A DNA stretch of 64,000 bases from Paragordius varius. Lineage: Eukaryota > Nematomorpha. Under the pieces are notes generated by a model. That model saw only the letters and a list, made by a program, of their open reading frames with translations, ran no database searches and was not told the DNA's origin. The position numbers were made by a program, and so were the translations under genes. Numbering within the stretch: the stretch's first letter is position 1; each line of letters starts with the position of its first letter. Location of the stretch: NCBI GenBank assembly GCA_964247055.1, contig OZ176051.1, forward strand, positions 11,036,001 to 11,100,000. The letters run 5' to 3'. Below, one piece after another: positions 63,821 to 64,000 of the stretch.

Positions 63821-64000
63821 GTATACAAATCAAAACATTTAATAAACCATATTATATAAATATTATTTACAATTCGAATAAACTTCTAATCTCTTACAAT
63901 TCAAAAATACCCTCAAATAAAATATATATGTTTTTAAGATTGAAAATTACCTATATTTTTATATATTTTTAAAAAATAAAAATTTTGTTTTAGAATAAAA

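Noticed and set aside
63821-63972. Continuation of ThrRS exon 8 to the end of the open frame
   Set aside because: This part resembles family C repeat sequence and becomes very AT-rich, so it is more likely intron.

Overview
This is a very AT-rich (roughly three quarters A+T) nuclear segment of an invertebrate animal. Three intron-split host genes and a wide range of animal transposons point that way: hAT, mariner and PIF/Harbinger elements, a non-LTR retrotransposon, Gypsy-type LTR elements and foldback MITEs. The phylum cannot be fixed from the sequence; a nematomorph-like or similar AT-rich protostome would fit, but that is a guess. No tRNA, rRNA or CRISPR array was found.

Host genes. (1) A class A (rhodopsin-like) receptor on the minus strand, exon 1 at 16742-18125 and exon 2 at 13043-13443, with two loops of over 100 residues. 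(2) The catalytic exon of a Golgi carbohydrate sulfotransferase (CHST family), minus strand, 30342-31579; its start exon is not identified. (3) Cytosolic threonyl-tRNA synthetase, plus strand, 57141 to beyond the window end, eight exons seen; its first intron is only 25 nt. A fourth, tentative gene at 24460-25292 (minus) has a signal-peptide exon followed by tiny exons that each encode a Val-Pro start; two of these are out of register, so it may be decaying.

Mobile elements by region. 1.8-7.1 kb: two divergent Gypsy fossils forming an inverted pair, the right one split by a 1.17 kb hAT with a perfect 8-bp target duplication. 8-11 kb: dead mariner, a ~1.1 kb foldback ending in a (TA)n run, and a small hAT-type MITE. 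13.4-16.7 kb: the receptor intron, holding a dead LINE and an hAT relic. 21-22.5 kb: PIF/Harbinger. 25-29 kb: a repeat whose second copy is split between 45.3 and 51.9 kb. 32.9-37.7 kb: a second inverted Gypsy pair, again split by an hAT with a perfect target duplication. 40.5-44.2 kb: a 3.66 kb hAT with a repeat array near one end. 46.1-50.7 kb: an LTR retroelement with two 227-bp LTRs that carries a ~1.7 kb intronless piece of the host RNA polymerase II largest subunit where its reverse transcriptase should be. 54.9-56.7 kb: TTAA-flanked MITEs, one inserted inside another. 57-64 kb: the ThrRS introns, most of them holding a foldback.

The most notable items are the RNA polymerase II gene capture with a 103-bp inverted scar at its junction, the 25-nt intron, the self-nested TTAA MITE, the candidate micro-exon gene and the receptor with giant loops.
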